A stretch of 64,000 nt of DNA from contig CAKRKO010000001.1 of the NCBI GenBank assembly GCA_934358495.1, forward strand, positions 20,668-84,667. Reading direction: 5' to 3'. Positions within the stretch are counted from its first letter, which is position 1, and each line of letters begins with the position of its first letter. The translations under genes and the position numbers were made by a program. Origin of the DNA: an uncultured Eubacterium sp. GTDB taxonomy: Bacteria > Bacillota > Clostridia > Lachnospirales > Lachnospiraceae. Of the stretch, positions 56,620 to 64,000 are shown in pieces. Below the pieces are notes generated by a model. That model worked only from the letters and a program-made list of their open reading frames with translations. It ran no database searches and had not been told where the DNA came from.

Positions 56620-56750
56620 TTTCAGAGCCATGAGGATTGCAAGTATAAATACGAATCATGCTCGCATGAATGAATATTTATACTTGTAAGACTCTTTGGC
56701 GAGAAGCCACATCTCGATATTTCGTAACAATGTCGAAATGGCTCTGAAAT
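56619..56750. repeat. Dispersed palindromic repeat, family F3, copy 2
   Basis: A 13-bp perfect outer stem ATTTCAGAGCCAT (56619-56631) with ATGGCTCTGAAAT (56738-56750). Inner arms CAAGTATAAAT/ATTTATACTTG differ from those of copy 1 but pair equally well. Caps AATCATGCTCGCATGAATG and TTTGGCGAGAAGCCACATC are conserved. The left end includes the last base of the mutS2 stop codon. Confidence 0.8.
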
Positions 56751-56781
56751 TTTTAAGTATACTAAATATAGGAGGCCCATT

Positions 56782-57480
56782 ATGGCAGTCAAACAGAAAA
56801 TTCTGATCGTCGATGACGATTCAAATATTGCCGAGCTGATCTCCCTCTATCTTCTGAAAGAGTGTTATGATACAAAAATCGTAGAAGACGGAGAATCCGC
56901 CCTGCGTGAATTTAAAACTTATCAGCCAAACCTGATTCTTCTGGACCTGATGCTTCCTGGTATCGACGGCTATCAGGTCTGCCGTGAGATCCGAACACAG
57001 TCAAACGTACCGATCATCATGCTTTCCGCTAAAGGCGAAGTATTCGACAAGGTACTTGGATTGGAACTCGGTGCGGACGATTACATCATCAAACCATTTG
57101 ATTCCAAGGAACTGGTGGCCCGTGTCAAAGCTGTACTGCGCCGCTATCAGGTCGTAAAATCGGAGAAAACGGAACCGGACATCAAATGTGTGGAATATCC
57201 GGATCTGGTCATCAACCTGACAAACTACTCCGTTATGTACTACGGACAGGTGATTGATATGCCGCCAAAAGAACTGGAATTGCTCTATTTCCTGGCATCC
57301 TCACCAAACCAGGTATTTACCAGGGAGCAGCTTCTGGACAACATCTGGGGGTATGAATATCTTGGCGACACCCGTACCGTGGATGTTCACGTGAAACGTC
57401 TCCGGGAAAAAATCAAAGATCACGAACACTGGGGGATTACCACCGTCTGGGGCATTGGCTACAAATTTGAGCGCCGCTAA
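56782..57480 (+). CDS. OmpR/WalR-type response regulator
   Basis: 232 residues. The receiver domain has the acidic pocket DDD (11-13), phospho-acceptor Asp55 in LILLDLMLPG, and Lys in DDYIIKPFD. The winged-helix output domain (about 135-232) ends with TVDVHVKRLREKI and WGIGYKFE. It is closest by eye to the WalR/PhoP group (VREIRTQSNVPIIMLSAKGE). It is followed after 23 bases by its sensor kinase. An F3 repeat separates it from mutS2. GGAGG precedes the ATG. Confidence 0.93.
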   Translation: MAVKQKILIVDDDSNIAELISLYLLKECYDTKIVEDGESALREFKTYQPNLILLDLMLPGIDGYQVCREIRTQSNVPIIMLSAKGEVFDKVLGLELGADDYIIKPFDSKELVARVKAVLRRYQVVKSEKTEPDIKCVEYPDLVINLTNYSVMYYGQVIDMPPKELELLYFLASSPNQVFTREQLLDNIWGYEYLGDTRTVDVHVKRLREKIKDHEHWGITTVWGIGYKFERR

Positions 57481-57503
57481 CCCCGACCCGGTACGATTTA
57501 TCT

Positions 57504-58919
57504 ATGAAACATAAATTACTATTTAAGATGATATTTTCCTATCTGGCATTTGCAGTCCTCGGATTTATCCTGATCTCGACCTTTACGGCTCATTATAATC
57601 AAAATTACCTGGAGCAGCATTATGCCTCTGCCCTGCGCAGAGAGAGCAGCCAGATTGCAGATTCCTTCAGCAGCAGCTACTACACCTCAGAACTGACACT
57701 GGAAGAATTTCAAAAACAGATAGCTGCCGTCAGCAGTTACCTGGACTCCGACATTTATATCGTCAATACCTCCGGAAAAGTAATGGTTAATTCCATGAAA
57801 TATGTCAGACCTTCCGAGGCAGAAACCATTCCGGATTTCAATATTCTGGATTTCAGCGGAAGTAACTATTCCATCGGAACATTCTACGACCATTACGCCG
57901 AAGATATTCTGACGGTATACAGCCCTGTCACCAAAAATTACAAGGTCACCTGTTATGTAATGGTGTGTCTGCCACTGTCCCATGTTTCTAACGAACAATA
58001 CGATCTGTTGAACGGATTTTACCTTTCACTGATTTTTTTACTGCTGCTGGCACTTATCATTCTGCTGACTTTTTATTTTACAATGTACCGGCCACTGCAG
58101 ACCATTCTGAAAGCGGCAACATCTTATGCTGATGGAAATTTTGAGACGCCTCTGGAGCTGTCCCGACATGATGAAATCGGGACTTTAGCCGATACGATGC
58201 ATTTTATGGCAGTGGAGTTAAATGCACTGGAAAACGATCAGCACAAGTTTGTATCCAACGTTTCCCATGATTTTCGCTCCCCGCTGACTTCCATCAAGGG
58301 GTATGCGCAGGCCATGGCAGACGGTACGATTCCGGCAGAACTGCAGGGCAAATATCTGGACGTTATTATTTTTGAGGCAGAACGCCTTGAGAAACTGACT
58401 CAGAGCCTTCTGGAACTGAATAAATACGGATCAAAAGGTATTTACCTGGATCTCTCCGTCTTTGATCTCAACGAGCTGATCAAACGAACGATCCTGATGT
58501 TTGAAGGTCGATGCAAAGAAAAAATGCTTTCCTTCAACCTGATTCTCACCGGAGATCAGCTTTATGTTAAAGCAGATTCTGCCAAGATCGATCAGGTAAT
58601 GCATAACCTTGTGGACAATGCCTTCAAATTCAGCCACAGTAATTCCGTCATTACCATTGAGACAACCCTGCGTAACGAAAAAGTCTTTGTTTCCGTAAAG
58701 GATCAGGGCATCGGTATTCCAAAAGAAAGTATCAGCCGCATCTGGGAGCGTTTTTACAAATCAGATGCCTCCCGCGGCAAGGATAAGAAAGGCACTGGGC
58801 TCGGACTTGCCATTGTAAAGGAAATCATTCATGCACATCATGAAAACATCAATGTCATCAGCACGGAAGGCGTGGGAACCGAATTTATCTTTACGTTGCC
58901 TTATGCAGATAAAGACTAA
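57504..58919 (+). CDS. Sensor histidine kinase of the two-component pair
   Basis: 471 residues. Two membrane segments (about 8-28 and 172-193) enclose an extracellular sensing domain of about 145 residues (PAS-like, with LDSDIYIVNTSGKVMVNS). A HAMP domain (about 195-247) is followed by the dimerisation helix with phospho-acceptor His255 in VSHDFRSPLTS. The ATPase domain has N-box HNLVDNAFKFS, G1 VKDQGIGIP and G2 GTGLGLAIV. Unlike Bacillus WalK it has no cytoplasmic PAS domain between HAMP and HisKA. The signal is unknown; wall state is one option. Confidence 0.93.
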   Translation: MKHKLLFKMIFSYLAFAVLGFILISTFTAHYNQNYLEQHYASALRRESSQIADSFSSSYYTSELTLEEFQKQIAAVSSYLDSDIYIVNTSGKVMVNSMKYVRPSEAETIPDFNILDFSGSNYSIGTFYDHYAEDILTVYSPVTKNYKVTCYVMVCLPLSHVSNEQYDLLNGFYLSLIFLLLLALIILLTFYFTMYRPLQTILKAATSYADGNFETPLELSRHDEIGTLADTMHFMAVELNALENDQHKFVSNVSHDFRSPLTSIKGYAQAMADGTIPAELQGKYLDVIIFEAERLEKLTQSLLELNKYGSKGIYLDLSVFDLNELIKRTILMFEGRCKEKMLSFNLILTGDQLYVKADSAKIDQVMHNLVDNAFKFSHSNSVITIETTLRNEKVFVSVKDQGIGIPKESISRIWERFYKSDASRGKDKKGTGLGLAIVKEIIHAHHENINVISTEGVGTEFIFTLPYADKD

Positions 58920-58923
58920 TAAA

Positions 58924-58967
58924 AAGGTGTGAGCCCTGTATCATCAGAACTCACACCTTAATTTTTT
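58924..58967. terminator. Bidirectional terminator after the kinase gene
   Basis: AAGGTGTGAG (58924-58933) pairs with CTCACACCTT (58950-58959), with TTTTTT on the plus strand and CTTTTTATTAG on the minus strand. It serves two convergent genes. Confidence 0.88.
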
Positions 58968-59526
58968 ACTCTACGTTCACCATCGCTTTTTCACGCATGG
59001 TCCGTTTTTTCTTCTGCTCTGTCTTTGCTTTTGCCTTATGGCTTCCTTTCTTATGAAACTTAGAATCAAAAGAAATCTTTTCAAGCTGATTTAAAATCCG
59101 CTTCTGCCCTTTTTTCGGCTTTGCCATATAGACTACGATAAGGATCGCCAGCAACACGGTAGCTACAATGGATACTTCTATATCTTGTCGTGCTGTTGCT
59201 CCTACAATCGCTGCAATACACAGTGCTGCGCCCATCCCAAGAAAGAGATTCGCAGAATGCTTTTTCCCAAACTTTCCTGCGATTTTGCAACCACGTTCAT
59301 CATCTTCAATCCGGCCATTAAAATAAAGTCCCAGACTCATTCCTTTGATTTCGAATTCCTTATGATGGCAAATGGTAAAATCTCTGTCATTCTTAAAATG
59401 TCCCCAGTAGCAATTCTGCTGCTGATAGGCACGCATATTCTGTTTGTTATCTTCTACCACTTTATCTTCCCAGGATTTTTTCCATTCCTGCGGTGTAAGG
59501 TGGCTGACAATCGTTACATTTTCCAT
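58966..59526 (-). CDS. Membrane protein of unknown function
   Basis: 186 residues. The N-terminal 90 residues are soluble (LTPQEWKKSWEDKVVEDNKQ); two hydrophobic segments lie at about 94-112 and 117-134 (LFLGMGAALCIAAIVGATA; VSIVATVLLAILIVVYMA). The C-terminal 50 residues are strongly basic (KAKAKTEQKKKRTMREK), suggesting cytoplasmic contact with nucleic acid or anionic lipid. I do not recognise the family. The neighbouring fatty acid transporter is 113 bases upstream on the same strand. Confidence 0.72.
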   Translation of the reverse strand: MENVTIVSHLTPQEWKKSWEDKVVEDNKQNMRAYQQQNCYWGHFKNDRDFTICHHKEFEIKGMSLGLYFNGRIEDDERGCKIAGKFGKKHSANLFLGMGAALCIAAIVGATARQDIEVSIVATVLLAILIVVYMAKPKKGQKRILNQLEKISFDSKFHKKGSHKAKAKTEQKKKRTMREKAMVNVE

Positions 59527-59639
59527 ACGTTTAAAAACAGGCTTTCTATTAGATTTTTCGCTTTTTTAATCGCTTCCTGTGATCGTCAGTTTTCTTTTTC
59601 CAGTAAAGCAGACATTTATGCTCCGCTTTCCCTGCCTGC

Positions 59640-61022
59640 TTATGCCAGCAATGGTACCAGGAAAAGGAATCCAAGAGCTGTAACAATACCAGATGCAATC
59701 AATACGATAGCACAGTAACCCATAATATCTCTTGCACCGAGGCCTGCGATACCAAGTGCCGGAAGTGCCCAGAACGGCTGCAGCATATTTGTCCATGCGT
59801 CACCCCAGGCAATACCCATAGCAGTAACTGCCGGTGTAACACCAAGTTTTAATCCTGCAGGCATCATGATCGGACCCTGAACTGCCCACTGTCCTCCACC
59901 TGACGGTACAAAGAAGTTTACGATACCAGCTGCAAGGTAACACAATACCGGGAATGTACGTGGTGTAGAAATACTTACAAATCCATTACTGATTGCAGAT
60001 GCTAAGGACACACCGTTGGAACCTGCTGTAACCATCATACCCTGGATACCAGCGTAGAATGGGAACTGTAAGATAATTCCGCCTGCACTTTCTGCTGACT
60101 CTGTGATTGCTTTTACATAACTGATTGGTGTCTTATGGAAAGCAATACCAAGAATCAGGAAGATCAGGTTTACGATATTTAATGATAATGCATTAAGAAT
60201 GGATCCTGCATTTACAAAATTGTAAATCAGATAAATTGCACCAATTACTACAACAATGTAAGAAAGAACCATGCTGTTCTCCAGTTTTTCAGCCGGAGTC
60301 TGATCTTTTCTTGCTTTTACTTCTGTATTATCCGGTGCATCCTCTAATAATTTCGGATCAATAGATACAACATCCTTTGGATCCGGATGCATTTTTGCAT
60401 TTACAAAAGCAACAACTAGAACAACTGCCAGAACCATGATCAGGTTCCATGCAGAGAAAATTGTCTGAGAAGTCGGCACGATTTCTGTAACAGCTCCTGC
60501 AGTGTTATCAACAACACCATCTGCATTTAATGATGTCATTCCAAGCGGGATAGATCCGGAAATACCTGCATGCCAGATAACAAATCCTGAATATGCAGCC
60601 GCAATGATCAGGCGGTAATCAAGACCTTTGATTTTCTTCGCAACTTCTTTTGCAAGCAATGCTCCGATAATCAGACCGAATCCCCAGTTGATAAAGCAGC
60701 AGATTGCAGAAATAATAGTAACGAATGCAACTGCTCCTACCGGTTTTTTCGGTACGCCTGCAAGTTTTACGATCAGTTTCTTGATGGCCGGTGCATTCGC
60801 CAGTGCACTACCAAGTACCAATACCAAAGCCATCTGCATTGAGAATGCTAAAAGTCCCCATACACCAGATCCCCAGGCATTTGCCACCTCAATCGGGTTC
60901 ATACCGGCTACTGGCATTGCTGCGATAAATACAACAATCGTCAAAATAATACAGAAAACGAAAGCATCAGGCAGAAATCTCTGCACAAGTTTTACGCAAC
61001 CATTTGTGAATTTTTTAAACAT
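59640..61022 (-). CDS. Short-chain fatty acid transporter, AtoE family
   Basis: 460 residues and about 12 hydrophobic segments. Family marks include FTNGCVKLVQRFLPDAFVFC at the start, CCFINWGFGLIIGALLAKE and FFVPSGGGQWAVQGPIMMPA near the end. AtoE-type proteins move short-chain fatty acids such as butyrate or acetoacetate. In a fermentative anaerobe it could serve uptake or export; no fatty acid degradation genes are adjacent. GGAGTG lies before the ATG. Confidence 0.92.
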   Translation of the reverse strand: MFKKFTNGCVKLVQRFLPDAFVFCIILTIVVFIAAMPVAGMNPIEVANAWGSGVWGLLAFSMQMALVLVLGSALANAPAIKKLIVKLAGVPKKPVGAVAFVTIISAICCFINWGFGLIIGALLAKEVAKKIKGLDYRLIIAAAYSGFVIWHAGISGSIPLGMTSLNADGVVDNTAGAVTEIVPTSQTIFSAWNLIMVLAVVLVVAFVNAKMHPDPKDVVSIDPKLLEDAPDNTEVKARKDQTPAEKLENSMVLSYIVVVIGAIYLIYNFVNAGSILNALSLNIVNLIFLILGIAFHKTPISYVKAITESAESAGGIILQFPFYAGIQGMMVTAGSNGVSLASAISNGFVSISTPRTFPVLCYLAAGIVNFFVPSGGGQWAVQGPIMMPAGLKLGVTPAVTAMGIAWGDAWTNMLQPFWALPALGIAGLGARDIMGYCAIVLIASGIVTALGFLFLVPLLA

Positions 61023-61399
61023 TTTCCCACTCCTTTCAATTCACTAATCAAAATGTTTTTGTAACACTTTTTCATGCAGTAACCAATAGGTACCTGCCAT
61101 TTTTTATACTTTTTTTATGTTTTTTTATCATTTTATATATATTGTATATTTTTACATATTTTTTCTGTTTTATTCTATTTTAAACGATATATTTTCTAAT
61201 TGTATTCGATTTATTTTGTTTATTTCTGTCTTTTCAATATCCTTTCCTGCCATTTTGAGCTTATCATTCTTTACAATTTCACACATAGCATTTGCAAAAG
61301 CTACTTATACTTGTATTCTACCTCTATCTGAATTATAATTTACAGGAAATAATATATGCGGAACAATCCGTATTACACTGTATAAGGAGTAGAAAATCT
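61023..61399. other. AT-rich divergent promoter region
   Basis: No gene seen. The part near the transporter gene is nearly all A/T. A good plus-strand promoter lies at 61311-61339, and a short hairpin with the F5 core CGGAACAATCCG at 61356-61373. No reliable promoter was found for the transporter. Confidence 0.55.
61311..61339 (+). promoter_or_regulatory. Promoter of the phosphohexomutase gene
   Basis: TTGTAT (61311-61316), 17 bases, TATAAT (61334-61339). The start site is expected near 61346, about 54 bases before the ATG; the hairpin at 61356-61373 would be near the 5' end of the mRNA. Confidence 0.65.
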
Positions 61400-62941
61400 A
61401 TGTCTATTACAAAAACAGAATTAATGAAACTGCAAAATGGCAGTGATGTCCGTGGTATTGCCTGTGAGGGTATTAAGGACGAGCATGTAACCCTCACTTC
61501 TGAAGCTGCATACCTCATTGGACGTGCATTCGCCATCTGGTTGTTAAAGAAAAAAAATATCGCTCCGGAGGAATGTATCGTTGGTATCGGTACTGATTCA
61601 AGAATTACCGGTCCTGAGATCAAAAAACAGGCAATCCGCGGTATGTTGGATGAAGGCATCTATGTATCCGACTGCGGCATGGCATCCACACCGGCAATGT
61701 TTATGTCCATTGTCTATCCGGAAACAAGATATGACGGTGCCTGCATGATCACAGCAAGCCATCTGCCCTTCAACCGTAACGGTCTGAAATTCTTTGACCA
61801 TGAGGGTGGACTTGAGCATGATGATATCACTGCCATTCTTGAAATTGCTACCGGACTTGCTGACAGTATGGATCCTGCGGTACTGGAACAGCCACTTCCG
61901 ACAGACAGCAACCGTTTTACCGAATTTGAGCTGATTTCTCTGTACAGCGCAAACCTCTGCATGAAAATCTGTGACGGTGTACAGGCTGAAAACTATGACG
62001 AACCATTAAAAGGATTAAAAATTGTTGTAGATGCCGGAAACGGCGCAGGCGGTTTCTTTGTAAAAGAAGTGCTGGATGAACTTGGTGCAGACACCACAGG
62101 AAGTAACTTCCTTGAGCCGGACGGAACATTCCCGAACCATATTCCGAACCCGGAAAATAAAGAGGCTATGAAAGCGATCTGTGACGCCACCGTTGCTGCA
62201 GGCGCAGATCTTGGTCTTATCTTCGACACTGATGTGGATCGTATGTCTGCTGTGTTGTCCGATGGCACACCGATCAACCGTGATTCTATCATTGCCATGA
62301 TCGCAGCTATCCTTGCTCCGGATTACCCGGGTAGCACAATTATTACGGATTCCGTTACTTCCGACCGTCTGACAGACTTCCTTGAGCAGGATCTTGGGCT
62401 GAAACATTTATGCTACATGCGTGGCTATAAAAATGTCATCAACAAATGCAAGGAATTAAATGCAGAAGGAATTGTAAGTCCGCTGGCGATGGAAACTTCC
62501 GGTCACGGTTGTCTGAAAGAAAACTATTATCTGGACGACGGCGCTTATCTGGCTGTCAAACTTGTTATTGCTGTTGCAAAGGCAAAACGCAAAGGCAAAA
62601 CCATCGACCACTTTATCGCAAACCTCTGCACTGAATATGCAGACCGCGAGGTTCGTTTCCCGATTCTGACCGAAGATTTTCATGCATACGGAGCATCTGT
62701 ACTGGAGACATTCAAAAACAATGCCGCCCAGTCAGGTTTTGAACTTCCGAAATCCTACGAAGGTGTTCGTATCCGTTTTACCGGCATTTGCACCGGCTGG
62801 ATGCTTCTGAGAGCTTCTCTGCATGATCCGGTTATGGTATTGAACCTCGAGGGCCGCACACCACGTGATCTGGAGATTATTACAGGTATTGCGCAGAGTC
62901 TGGTAGAAGATTTTGATAAGTTAGATTTATCTGCACTGTAA
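61400..62941 (+). CDS. Phosphomannomutase/phosphoglucomutase family enzyme
   Basis: 513 residues from ATG 61400-61402 with AAGGAG upstream; the longer frame 5' of it covers the promoter. The phosphoserine loop is TASHLPFNRNGLKFF, the metal-binding loop DTDVDRM, the sugar-specificity loop METSGHGCLKE, and the C-terminal phosphate-binding loop FTGICTGWM is unusual compared with the common R(P/A)SGTEP form. The enzyme interconverts hexose 1- and 6-phosphates, supplying sugar nucleotides. It is a single-gene unit ending at a strong terminator. Confidence 0.9.
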   Translation: MSITKTELMKLQNGSDVRGIACEGIKDEHVTLTSEAAYLIGRAFAIWLLKKKNIAPEECIVGIGTDSRITGPEIKKQAIRGMLDEGIYVSDCGMASTPAMFMSIVYPETRYDGACMITASHLPFNRNGLKFFDHEGGLEHDDITAILEIATGLADSMDPAVLEQPLPTDSNRFTEFELISLYSANLCMKICDGVQAENYDEPLKGLKIVVDAGNGAGGFFVKEVLDELGADTTGSNFLEPDGTFPNHIPNPENKEAMKAICDATVAAGADLGLIFDTDVDRMSAVLSDGTPINRDSIIAMIAAILAPDYPGSTIITDSVTSDRLTDFLEQDLGLKHLCYMRGYKNVINKCKELNAEGIVSPLAMETSGHGCLKENYYLDDGAYLAVKLVIAVAKAKRKGKTIDHFIANLCTEYADREVRFPILTEDFHAYGASVLETFKNNAAQSGFELPKSYEGVRIRFTGICTGWMLLRASLHDPVMVLNLEGRTPRDLEIITGIAQSLVEDFDKLDLSAL

Positions 62942-62951
62942 TATTTATATG

Positions 62952-62981
62952 ATTGCAGTGAGTGTGCAAAGCACGGAACAA
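62952..62981. repeat. Diverged short copy of family F5
   Basis: GAGTGTGCAAAGCACGGAAC: the small hairpin GTGC-AAA-GCAC replaces GTAC-GAA-GTAC of the full copies, with the base pairs kept. It starts ten bases past the phosphohexomutase stop codon and runs into its terminator. Confidence 0.5.
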
Positions 62982-63018
62982 AAAAAGAAGCGACTTGATG
63001 CCGCTTCTTTTTTTTATA
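62981..63018. terminator. Terminator shared by the phosphohexomutase and zinc-ribbon genes
   Basis: AAAAAAGAAGCG and CGCTTCTTTTTTTT pair around a nine-base loop, with long T-runs on both strands. Confidence 0.9.
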
Positions 63019-63135
63019 CTTCGGACAAAGTATATAAAGAGTTAGGTTTTTTTCACCATATGGCTTCCCTTCCATATGGATGAAGGTTTGGTATTTATGT
63101 TGGTATTTGAAAATTACTTATTTAGCAGCTGCTTC

Positions 63136-63315
63136 CTATCTGTAAGAAGTAGCATCGAATGTTACGTCTGTTGCTGTGTAAAGTGAAATTACTGTTCCAC
63201 AGTGCTGGCAACACTGACCGTACCCGTTTGTAAGGTGTCCACATAAGTTGCAACGATATTTGCTGTCTACACCAGTACCTGTGATTGTTAATTTTTTGTT
63301 TTCTGTGTTTCTCAT
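63136..63315 (-). CDS. 59-residue zinc-ribbon-like small protein
   Basis: Reading from ATG 63313-63315, with GGAGGG upstream, gives 59 residues starting MRNTENKKLTITGTGVDSKY and containing RCNLCGH and GQCCQHCGTV, a CxxC/CxxC pair that should bind one zinc or iron. The rest is Thr-rich and polar with no membrane segment. A promoter (63387-63416) and a terminator (62981-63018) fit a monocistronic gene. The frame seen elsewhere over this DNA is out of phase and not coding. The function is unknown; rubredoxin or a zinc-ribbon regulator are options. Confidence 0.75.
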   Translation of the reverse strand: MRNTENKKLTITGTGVDSKYRCNLCGHLTNGYGQCCQHCGTVISLYTATDVTFDATSYR

Positions 63316-63386
63316 ATGAATTCCCTCCAGTTCTTTTCAATTATTTTTCCCCGTTAATTATTTTGTACTTTCTCAAGTACATGCTT

Positions 63387-63416
63387 ATAATACAATATGT
63401 TCTCATATATTTCCAA
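63387..63416 (-). promoter_or_regulatory. Candidate promoter of the zinc-ribbon gene
   Basis: Minus strand TTGGAA (63411-63416), 18 bases, TATTAT (63387-63392). Transcription would begin near 63380, at the edge of a short hairpin. Confidence 0.5.
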
Positions 63417-63633
63417 TAGATAATTCATGTATTTTGATAAGTTTTTCTTATTAGTGTGCATTTTTGAGCAGATGTTACCAATTGGGAATGTGCAATCCGC
63501 ATACTTTATCCGGACATTCAGTAAGTCTTTCATAACATGTGCACAAGGGTTACGGATTATCAACAATTTCTTAACAAGGTTTTTATGCAAACTTCCCTGA
63601 TGATTTTTATCCCACGATATGCGAATAGCGGGA

Positions 63634-63684
63634 AGAATTGTAGAAGTGTAAAGCACGGAACAATCCGTGTAATCATGATTTGGG
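63634..63684. repeat. Diverged copy of family F5
   Basis: AGAATTGTAGAAGTGTAAAG and CACGGAACAATCCGTG match the full copies over about 45 positions. CACGGA-ACAA-TCCGTG forms its own perfect hairpin. Confidence 0.65.
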
Positions 63685-63707
63685 GGTTTTGACACCCAAA
63701 TCCTATT

Positions 63708-63748
63708 AAATAAAAAGAGCCATACGAAAATTTCTTTTCGTATGACTC
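63708..63748 (-). terminator. Terminator of the ribosomal protein operon ending in rplQ
   Basis: On the minus strand GAGTCATACGAAAA and TTTTCGTATGGCTC pair (one G-U) around GAAA and are followed by TTTTTATTTAA. It starts 21 bases past the rplQ stop codon. Confidence 0.88.
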
Positions 63749-63768
63749 CATAAAGTACTCTATAAATT

Positions 63769-64000
63769 TTATACTAACTCAAGAACAACTTCCATTGCTC
63801 CGTCACCTTTACGAAGACCAATTTTAACGATTCTTGTATATCCACCGTTACGATCTTTGTATTTTGGAGCAATCTCTGTAAATAATTTATCTACTAAATC
63901 AACTTCTTTAGTATCTTTTTTCTTTGCGCCTGTCTCTGTTACAGGGTAAAGAACTTTCAGCATCTCTCTTCTTGCATGAAGACGGGATGGCATATCTTTC
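63769..64000 (-). CDS. rplQ: 50S ribosomal protein L17, C-terminal part (runs off the window)
   Basis: The frame is open to the window edge, so the ATG at 63991-63993 is internal. The visible part ([49 protein letters not shown]) is the conserved C-terminal two thirds of L17. L17 is normally the last gene of the S13-S11-S4-rpoA-L17 operon, and the terminator directly downstream agrees. The N-terminal part lies beyond the window. Confidence 0.95.
   Translation of the reverse strand, partial: KDMPSRLHARREMLKVLYPVTETGAKKKDTKEVDLVDKLFTEIAPKYKDRNGGYTRIVKIGLRKGDGAMEVVLELV

Larger units (their letters stand above)
63316..63768. other. Intergenic region between the zinc-ribbon gene and rplQ
   Basis: No gene seen. 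It holds the zinc-ribbon promoter, a 16-base perfect palindrome-like hairpin GTACTT-TCTC-AAGTAC (63365-63380) near that transcript's 5' end, an F5 copy (63634-63684), a hairpin GATTTGGG/CCCAAATC (63678-63703) and the rplQ terminator. Confidence 0.55.

Noticed and set aside
63122..63340. 72-residue minus-strand frame over the zinc-ribbon gene
   Set aside because: It is out of phase with the ribosome site and the Cys-motif frame, and its composition is not protein-like.
7507..63768. Insertion sequences or prophage as the source of the dispersed repeats
   Set aside because: No transposase, integrase or phage structural gene is visible in the window, so the elements can only be called repeats, not IS copies.

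Overview
The window looks like a chromosomal segment of a Gram-positive anaerobe of the class Clostridia, most probably family Lachnospiraceae (Blautia, Dorea or Mediterraneibacter type). The reasons are a type III glutamine synthetase, an HprK/RapZ/WhiA regulatory block, FtsEX with a coiled-coil M23 hydrolase, no outer-membrane genes, aromatic NGWW cell-wall repeats on a large surface protein, and overall base composition. Assignment below family level is a guess; I could not run a search. Most genes are on the minus strand.

Layout. 1-8.9 kb: start of glmS, then a cell-division/wall block (S41 protease, M23 hydrolase, ftsX, ftsE), a PucR/CdaR-type regulator, a YitT membrane protein, a WecG/TagA-type glycosyltransferase and an SH3b-NlpC/P60 wall hydrolase with a consensus promoter and a WalR-like box. 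9-15.6 kb: a class A PBP, YigZ, tRNA-Gln, then a plus-strand acyl-ACP thioesterase, CvfB-like S1 protein and acyltransferase. 15.6-31.4 kb: glnN, fba, lipid kinase, whiA, rapZ, murB, M18 aminopeptidase, hprK, uvrC, ftsH, pyrG. 31.7-38 kb: AEC permease, two small or membrane proteins, YbaK, and an RND permease with an unusual coiled-coil insertion. 38.3-44.1 kb: a 1613-residue duplicated surface protein and a lipoprotein that share an upstream sequence motif. 44.8-49.8 kb: a molybdopterin oxidoreductase/Fe-S pair, an HD-domain protein and a HigBA-type module flanked by direct repeats. 50-56.6 kb: rlmD, yhaM, an HtrA-like protein that lacks catalytic residues, and mutS2. 56.8-64 kb: a WalR-like two-component system, a short-chain fatty acid transporter, a phosphohexomutase, a 59-residue zinc-ribbon protein and the C-terminal part of ribosomal protein L17.

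How the genes fit together. Much of the content concerns the cell envelope: precursor supply (glmS, murB), polymerisation (PBP), remodelling (M23, NlpC/P60, S41), its control by FtsEX and perhaps the WalR-like system, plus surface display (giant adhesin-like protein, lipoprotein). Central carbon and nitrogen control (hprK, rapZ, fba, glnN) and genome maintenance (uvrC, mutS2) fill the rest.

The least ordinary signal is in the intergenic DNA. At least five families of dispersed, long, imperfectly palindromic repeats recur in both orientations. Their arms differ in sequence between copies while base-pairing is kept, but the loops are conserved. Copies are stacked as mosaics, and some begin exactly at a stop codon. 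No transposase is present in the window.
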